A DNA stretch of 37,260 bases from an uncultured Eisenbergiella sp. (GTDB lineage: Bacteria > Bacillota > Clostridia > Lachnospirales > Lachnospiraceae), in assembly GCA_947630215.1 (NCBI GenBank), contig CANRGX010000023.1:1-37260 (forward strand), in the 5' to 3' direction. Each line of letters opens with the position of its first letter. Position 1 is the first letter of the stretch. Under the pieces are notes generated by a model that saw nothing but the letters and a program-made list of their open reading frames with translations, had not been told where the DNA came from and searched no databases. Position numbers and translations under genes: made by a program. Positions 32,734 to 37,260 of this stretch are shown one piece after another.

Positions 32734-34050
32734 ATGGAACAGCTTTCTTTATTTGATCATCAAAACAGCAGCGCTCCCCTGGCCAGCCGCCTGCGCCCCG
32801 ATACGTTGGAGGATTTTGTGGGACAGGAACATCTGCTGGGAGAGGGGAAGCTGCTGCGGCGCATCATCGACAGCGACCAGGTCCCTTCCCTGATCTTCTG
32901 GGGGCCTCCAGGCGTGGGCAAGACCACGCTGGCCAATATCATTGCCCGACGCACCCACGCTTCCTTTATCAATTTCAGCGCCGTCACCAGCGGCATCAAG
33001 GAAATCAAGGAGGTGATGGCCCAGGCGGAGCAAAGCCGCCACATGGGCCAAAAGACTCTGTTGTTTGTGGATGAGATCCACCGGTTCAACAAGGCGCAGC
33101 AGGACGCCTTTTTGCCCTATGTGGAAAAGGGCAGCATCATTCTGATCGGCGCCACCACGGAAAATCCCTCTTTTGAGATCAACGCCGCCCTCCTCTCCCG
33201 CTGCCGCGTCTTCGTCTTGAAAGCGCTGGAAAAAGAAGACCTGATCCGTCTGCTCACCCACGCCATCCACAGTCCCAACGGCTATGGCGGCACCGACATC
33301 CAAATCACGCCGGATCAGCTCTCCGCCATCGCCGCCTTTTGCGACGGGGACGCCCGCACCGCCCTGAATATGCTGGAAATGGCCATTACCAACGGGGAAG
33401 TGGGGCCCGGCCGCATCACGATTACCGACGACTGCTTAAATCAGTGCATCAACCGCAAATCCCTGCTCTATGACAAAAACGGGGAAGAACATTACAATCT
33501 GATTTCCGCCCTCCACAAGTCCATGCGCAACACCGACCCCGACGCCGCCCTCTACTGGCTGTCCCGTATGCTGGAATCCGGAGAAAACCCGCTCTATGTG
33601 GCGCGCAGGCTGATCCGGTTTGCCAGCGAGGACGTGGGGCTGGCGGACCCCAACGCGCTGACCGTGGCGGTAAACGCCTATCAGGCCAGTCATTTCATCG
33701 GGATGCCGGAATGCACCGTCAATCTGTCCGAGGCGGTGGTCTATCTTTCCCTGGCGCCCAAGTCCAACGCGCTCTATACGGCCTATGAGTCCTGTAAGCA
33801 GGACGTCAAAAACACACAGTCCGCGCCTGTGCCGCTCTGGATCCGCAACGCCCCTACCCGGCTGATGGAGGATCTGCACTATGGGGAGGGTTATATCTAC
33901 GCACACGACACCGCCGAAGGGGTGGCCCGGATGCAGTGCCTTCCGGACTGTCTGAAGGATCGCGTCTATTACCGTCCCACACAGGAAGGCCGCGAGGGCG
34001 CGCTGAAAGAAAAGCTGGACGCCGTGCGCGCCTGGAAAGCCGGGGACTGA
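32734..34050 (+). CDS. rarA: Replication-associated recombination protein A (RarA/MgsA AAA+ ATPase)
   Basis: The 438-residue AAA+ ATPase is related to clamp loaders and RuvB and acts at stalled forks. It has Walker A GPPGVGKTT (57-65), Walker B FVDEIHRF with D113/E114, sensor-1 ATTENPS (140-146), and the C-terminal RarA tetramerisation domain (ending EKLDAVRAW). The first residues MEQLSLFDH contain QLSLF, which equals the bacterial beta-clamp binding consensus QL(S/D)LF. A GGGAG lies before the ATG. It is one of only four plus-strand genes here and is followed by an esterase gene 67 bases on. Confidence 0.96.
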   Translation: MEQLSLFDHQNSSAPLASRLRPDTLEDFVGQEHLLGEGKLLRRIIDSDQVPSLIFWGPPGVGKTTLANIIARRTHASFINFSAVTSGIKEIKEVMAQAEQSRHMGQKTLLFVDEIHRFNKAQQDAFLPYVEKGSIILIGATTENPSFEINAALLSRCRVFVLKALEKEDLIRLLTHAIHSPNGYGGTDIQITPDQLSAIAAFCDGDARTALNMLEMAITNGEVGPGRITITDDCLNQCINRKSLLYDKNGEEHYNLISALHKSMRNTDPDAALYWLSRMLESGENPLYVARRLIRFASEDVGLADPNALTVAVNAYQASHFIGMPECTVNLSEAVVYLSLAPKSNALYTAYESCKQDVKNTQSAPVPLWIRNAPTRLMEDLHYGEGYIYAHDTAEGVARMQCLPDCLKDRVYYRPTQEGREGALKEKLDAVRAWKAGD

Positions 34051-34117
34051 CGCTTGTCATTCCCGGGGCCCCTGTTATCGTAAACATACTTGCACACGTT
34101 TTTGCACGGAGGAAAAC

Positions 34118-34885
34118 ATGGTTCAAAAATGGAAGGTCACCATCCCAAAACTGAGCGGCACGCAGGAACGCAGCGTCTATCTGTATCTGCCCGAATCCTA
34201 TCAGACCCACTTCGAGCGCCGCTATCCCGTCCTCTATATGTTCGACGGGCACAATGTCTTTTTTGACCGGGACGCCACCTACGGCAAATCCTGGGGCATG
34301 AAGGAATACATGGATCAGACGGACACCCAGCTGATCATCGTCGCCGTGGAATGCAACCACAGCCCGGATCACGGCAGGCTGAAGGAATACGCGCCTTTTT
34401 CGTTCCGGGAAAGAGGGCTTGGCACCATTCCCGGTCTGGGCAAGCTCACGATGGAATGGATGGTCAACACCCTCAAACGGGACATTGACCACCGTTTCCG
34501 AACGCTGGACGACCGGGATCACACCTATATTGCGGGCAGCTCCATGGGCGGCCTGATGAGTCTTTACGCGCTCATCGAATACAACCATATTTTCTCCGGC
34601 GCCGCCGCCCTTTCTCCGTCCCTCTGGACGGCGCCCGGACACCTGGAGAACCTGATCCGGCGCCAGTCCCTCCTGCCCAACACCGTCCTGTATATGGACT
34701 ACGGTGAAAACGAACTCGCCCGGCACAAGGGAATGCCCCGCTATTTTTCCAGGATTGCCGCGCTTTTGATGGAAAAGCAGATTCTGGTGGGCTGCCGTAT
34801 TGTGCCCGGCGGAGAGCACTGTGAAGCCTCCTGGGAGAAACAGATTCCGTTTTTCATGCGCACGCTGCTGTATGATAGGCACTGA
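34118..34885 (+). CDS. Alpha/beta hydrolase, esterase D/enterochelin-esterase-like
   Basis: The 255-residue cytoplasmic protein (no signal peptide) is of the putative esterase family PF00756. The nucleophile elbow is G-S-S142-M-G (IAGSSMGGLMSLY) and the likely catalytic histidine is H234 in GGEHCEASW. The acid is probably D194 or E197 (MDYGENE). YPVLYMFDGHNVFFD near residues 36-50 is characteristic. Members cleave acyl esters such as acylated sugars or siderophores; the substrate is unknown. CGGAGGAAAA sits before the ATG. It may be transcribed from the rarA promoter. Confidence 0.88.
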   Translation: MVQKWKVTIPKLSGTQERSVYLYLPESYQTHFERRYPVLYMFDGHNVFFDRDATYGKSWGMKEYMDQTDTQLIIVAVECNHSPDHGRLKEYAPFSFRERGLGTIPGLGKLTMEWMVNTLKRDIDHRFRTLDDRDHTYIAGSSMGGLMSLYALIEYNHIFSGAAALSPSLWTAPGHLENLIRRQSLLPNTVLYMDYGENELARHKGMPRYFSRIAALLMEKQILVGCRIVPGGEHCEASWEKQIPFFMRTLLYDRH

Positions 34886-34887
34886 AA

Positions 34888-34916
34888 AGACTGTTTTCTT
34901 CCCGGAGAATCAGTCT
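34888..34916 (-). terminator. Terminator of the M3 peptidase gene
   Basis: A two-step hairpin: outer arms AGACTG (34888-34893) and CAGTCT (34911-34916), inner arms TTCT and AGAA around TCCCGG. On the minus strand it is followed by TTTTCAG. It overlaps the stop codons of both convergent genes' intervals: the peptidase stop (34910-34912) lies in the right arm. Confidence 0.55.
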
Positions 34917-36625
34917 GCCGTTTCCTCCCCGATGGCCTCTAACAGCACCTTTTTGGCGTAGGAGACCGCCTTTTTTACGCTGCCCTCCTCAAAGGGCACG
35001 GAAAGATTGGCCAGCTTTAACAGCCCCAGATAGTTCAGACTGCCGCCGGCGTTGCACAGCCGCAGATAATCGGCCCAGGCCGTCTGTCTGTCCTCCTCGT
35101 ACCGTTTTTTGAACTCCATGGCGCCCATGGTGGTCAGCGTGTAGTTGATATAGTAAAACGGATAGAGGAAAATATGCAGCTTGTGGTACCAGTAACCGCC
35201 CCGCTCCATGAACTCGTCGTCCTCATAGGCACGCCAGGGCATATACTTTTCTTCCAGTTTGTGCCACTCCCAGGTGCGCTCCTTCGGCGTCAGTTCCGGA
35301 TGGGCGTACATGATATGCTGGAACTCGTCCACCGCCACGCCGAAAGGCACAAAGGTGATGGCCTCCTGCAGATGGGCGAAGCGGAACTTGTCCGCGTCCG
35401 CGCCGAAAAACTGCTCTGCGTACGGATAGGCGAACTGCTCCATGGACATGGAATGAATCTCTGCAATGTCCGTGGATTCGCTGTAATAGACGCTGGTGGG
35501 CTGATGGCGCATGGCCTGGTATGCGGCAAAGGCGTGACCCAGCTCATGGCTGAGCACCTGCATATCCCCGATGGTGTGGTTGAAGCAGGAAAACACGAAG
35601 GGCGCCCGATAGTCCGGCAGCATGGTCATATAGCCCGTAGAAGCCTTGTTTGGCTTATTCTTCAGATCCATCAGACCATGTTCGATCATAAAGTCGATAA
35701 ATTCTCCCGTTTCCGGACTCATGGCATGATACATCTTTCTGGCTTCCGCGATCATCTCATCGTCGTCCCCCACCGGCTGGGCGTTCCCGTCCGGGAAAAG
35801 GAATTTTTCATCATATACCATGATCTTTTCCACGCCAATGCGCTTCGCCTGGGCCCGATAGAGTTTTTCACACAAAGGTACGATTTCCTCTTTTACCTGT
35901 CTGCGGAAAGCCTCCACCTCCTTCTGGCCGTAATCGCTCCTGCCCTGCTGCCGGTAGCCCAACGGGATAAAATTCTGATCCCCCATGGCCCGTCCCATGG
36001 CGTTTCGCACCTCCACCAGCTGGGAGAAAATTTCCTCCATTTCGGCTTCGTTGTCATGATAGAAATTGGAATAGGCCAAAAAAGCCGCCTTTCTGACGTC
36101 CCGATCCGGATCCTCGAAAAATTTCTGAATGCCGTACAGATTGTAAGTACCGCCCTGAAACGGGATCTGCGCGGTGGCCATCAGCTTCTGATAGCGGGTG
36201 GTCAGTTCCGCCTCCTTTTGCAGATAGGGCACCAGCGCCGGTTGGAAACTGTCCACACTGCGCTGTAAGGCCATGAGATACTCCCTTCCGTACTCCGCTT
36301 CCAGATCCGCCCGAAACGGACTTTCCAGGATCGCCTTCTGAAACGCCAGTATCGTTTCCATCACCGTGGGATAGGTGTTCTGATTGTATTCCAGTTCCTT
36401 TTCATAAAACGGATCCGTGGTATCCAGCGTATTGCGGATGTTGCAGATGGTGAACATGGTGGAGAAATGATCCGAGATCTGTTCCTCCTCCTGTATCGCC
36501 TCCTTTAGCTGCCTATAGGACGCCGCCTGCCGGATCCGCCCGGTCAGTTCCTCCCATTTTTCTTTCAGCTGCGCATAATCCGGCCGGACATACTCCAGCG
36601 TCTGAAATGTAAATGTCGCCATCAT
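34910..36625 (-). CDS. M3-family oligoendopeptidase (PepF/thimet type)
   Basis: The 571-residue cytoplasmic zinc metallopeptidase of family M3 hydrolyses short peptides. The zinc motif is H360-E361-L-G-H364 (VLSHELGHAFAAYQ), and the third ligand is probably E389 (DIAEIHSMSMEQF). Upstream features such as MLPDYRAPFVFSCFN are typical of the COG1164 oligoendopeptidase branch. Its length matches that branch. Two ATGs in tandem (36625, 36622) follow AAAGGAG, and either may be used. An extended -10 (36654-36662) gives a leader of about 22 bases, so it is likely monocistronic. Confidence 0.94.
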   Translation of the reverse strand: MMATFTFQTLEYVRPDYAQLKEKWEELTGRIRQAASYRQLKEAIQEEEQISDHFSTMFTICNIRNTLDTTDPFYEKELEYNQNTYPTVMETILAFQKAILESPFRADLEAEYGREYLMALQRSVDSFQPALVPYLQKEAELTTRYQKLMATAQIPFQGGTYNLYGIQKFFEDPDRDVRKAAFLAYSNFYHDNEAEMEEIFSQLVEVRNAMGRAMGDQNFIPLGYRQQGRSDYGQKEVEAFRRQVKEEIVPLCEKLYRAQAKRIGVEKIMVYDEKFLFPDGNAQPVGDDDEMIAEARKMYHAMSPETGEFIDFMIEHGLMDLKNKPNKASTGYMTMLPDYRAPFVFSCFNHTIGDMQVLSHELGHAFAAYQAMRHQPTSVYYSESTDIAEIHSMSMEQFAYPYAEQFFGADADKFRFAHLQEAITFVPFGVAVDEFQHIMYAHPELTPKERTWEWHKLEEKYMPWRAYEDDEFMERGGYWYHKLHIFLYPFYYINYTLTTMGAMEFKKRYEEDRQTAWADYLRLCNAGGSLNYLGLLKLANLSVPFEEGSVKKAVSYAKKVLLEAIGEETAD

Positions 36626-36653
36626 CGCTTCTCCTTTCTTTTTCCTGTTCTCC

Positions 36654-36662
36654 AGTATATCA
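36654..36662 (-). promoter_or_regulatory. Extended -10 promoter of the M3 peptidase gene
   Basis: Minus-strand TGA-TATACT is an extended -10 element. The region 17 bases upstream (TTTTAA) is a poor -35. Transcription would start near 36647. Confidence 0.5.
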
Positions 36663-36722
36663 CAAACAGGTACGTTTTAAAAGAACGGGAAACCGTAAGA
36701 AAACCGTCCCCCAAAAGCGGGA

Positions 36723-36751
36723 TTGCCCAGTCTGGGGAACCGTGGTAAACT
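36723..36751 (+). promoter_or_regulatory. Sigma-A promoter of the right-edge lipoprotein gene
   Basis: TTGCCC (36723-36728), 17-base spacer, TAAACT (36746-36751) with an extended TG. The stretch GTGGTAAACTGT (36742-36753) is identical to that in the rarA promoter (32652-32663). The leader is about 48 bases. Confidence 0.6.
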
Positions 36752-36805
36752 GTCTGTAAGAGCTTTTGTACCCTTACTGTGCTTCATCCTTATAGGAGGA
36801 TTCCC

Positions 36806-37260
36806 ATGAACAGATTCCCTGCTCCTTTTATTTTGCTCACACTTGGCGCAATGCTTCTTTCCGGCTGCGCGCGCCCCACACCCGATCCGGCCCCTGCCAC
36901 CGATCCGTCTGAGGAAGCGCAGATTGCCGCCTACGACGCTTATTCGACCCTTCTTTTCGGGGATATGTCGCTTCTGGCAGACGGCCAGGCAGATACCTGG
37001 TGGATCCCCAATTTCCAAAGCAAGGACGTTTCCTATGAGTATGCTTATCTGGATCTGGATCAGGACGGCTTTCCGGAACTGCTCGTGCAGGGAAAGGACG
37101 ACCCCGGAAGCTATAACGGGGTCTTTCACTATGAAAACGGCGAACTGTTCTGCTGGCAGAGCGACGGAACGGAAATGAGCAGCCAGGAATACCCTCTGGA
37201 GGACGGCACGATGGTCAGTCAGTATGAGTATAACGGCACCTGCTCCTATACGCTTTTCTC
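36806..37260 (+). CDS. Lipoprotein of unknown function, 3' end outside the window
   Basis: The frame stays open from the ATG at 36806 to the right edge (151 codons). TAGGAGGA lies ideally upstream. The product begins with a lipoprotein signal (MNRFPAPFILL, lipobox LLSGC, lipid Cys about residue 21), then a Pro/Asp/Thr spacer. A globular part follows with DLDQDGFPELL, which looks like the calcium-binding loop of FG-GAP/VCBS or EF-hand-like repeats. Such proteins in gut Firmicutes are surface lipoproteins of unknown role. Two shorter open frames overlapping it on both strands are not genes. Confidence 0.8.
   Translation, partial: MNRFPAPFILLTLGAMLLSGCARPTPDPAPATDPSEEAQIAAYDAYSTLLFGDMSLLADGQADTWWIPNFQSKDVSYEYAYLDLDQDGFPELLVQGKDDPGSYNGVFHYENGELFCWQSDGTEMSSQEYPLEDGTMVSQYEYNGTCSYTLF

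Noticed and set aside
1-37260. tRNA, rRNA, CRISPR repeats, insertion sequences or phage genes
   Set aside because: Reading both strands I found no clover-leaf-like sequence with T-loop/CCA signature, no regularly spaced repeats, and no transposase, integrase or phage structural motifs. A covariance-model scan was not possible here.

Overview
The window looks like chromosomal DNA from an anaerobic Clostridia-type Firmicute, most likely a Lachnospiraceae relative. This is inferred from the rnfCDGEAB gene order, the neighbouring cmk / ispH / S1-protein genes, the Na+-decarboxylase operon with a lipoprotein-type OadG, the scpAB cluster flanked by D,D-carboxypeptidases, and strong AGGAGG ribosome binding sites. 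Coding is dense, GC-rich and mostly on the minus strand. I see no tRNA, rRNA, CRISPR array, insertion sequence or prophage, and no gene-free stretch over 300 bases.

Layout, left to right. (1) 1-900 is an AT-richer, decaying patch: the first 18 codons of a P-loop protein and two GNAT acetyltransferase remnants, one truncated and one with internal deletions. (2) 956-4140: threonine synthase, a SleB-type cell-wall hydrolase, a terminator and a secreted protein. (3) 4155-10255: an Fe-S aldo/keto reductase behind a complete six-gene Rnf complex. (4) A plus-strand RNase H-like exonuclease gene, probably with a leaderless mRNA, faces the operon RpiR regulator - HI0933 flavoprotein - cmk - ispH - S1 protein (11496-16393) across a shared terminator. 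(5) 16460-21798: a five-gene biotin-dependent Na+-pump operon with an acyl-CoA-type carboxyltransferase, a lipoprotein-OadG fusion, a biotin carrier, OadB and an OadA/PycB-type carboxyltransferase. (6) 21993-28469: cell-envelope and chromosome-segregation genes (D,D-carboxypeptidase, ScpB, ScpA, metallophosphoesterase, second D,D-carboxypeptidase, GH25 lysozyme with wall-binding repeats). (7) 28583-32491: ribosomal protein S21 (58 residues), AlaS and a DegV protein, each with a recognisable promoter. (8) 32734-34885: plus-strand rarA, preceded by a LexA-box-like site, then an esterase. (9) An M3-family peptidase (minus) and the start of a lipoprotein gene running off the right edge.

Functionally, the main theme is sodium/ion bioenergetics. 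Rnf couples reduced ferredoxin and NAD+ to ion export, and 11 kb away a biotin-dependent decarboxylase couples decarboxylation to Na+ export. The second operon holds the three parts of a transcarboxylase (acyl-CoA carboxyltransferase, 2-oxoacid carboxyltransferase, biotin carrier) together with both membrane parts of a Na+ pump. That makes it the most interesting unit here. Nothing in the window is clearly a wholly unknown system; the novelty candidates are unusual combinations, start-site architectures and regulatory sites.
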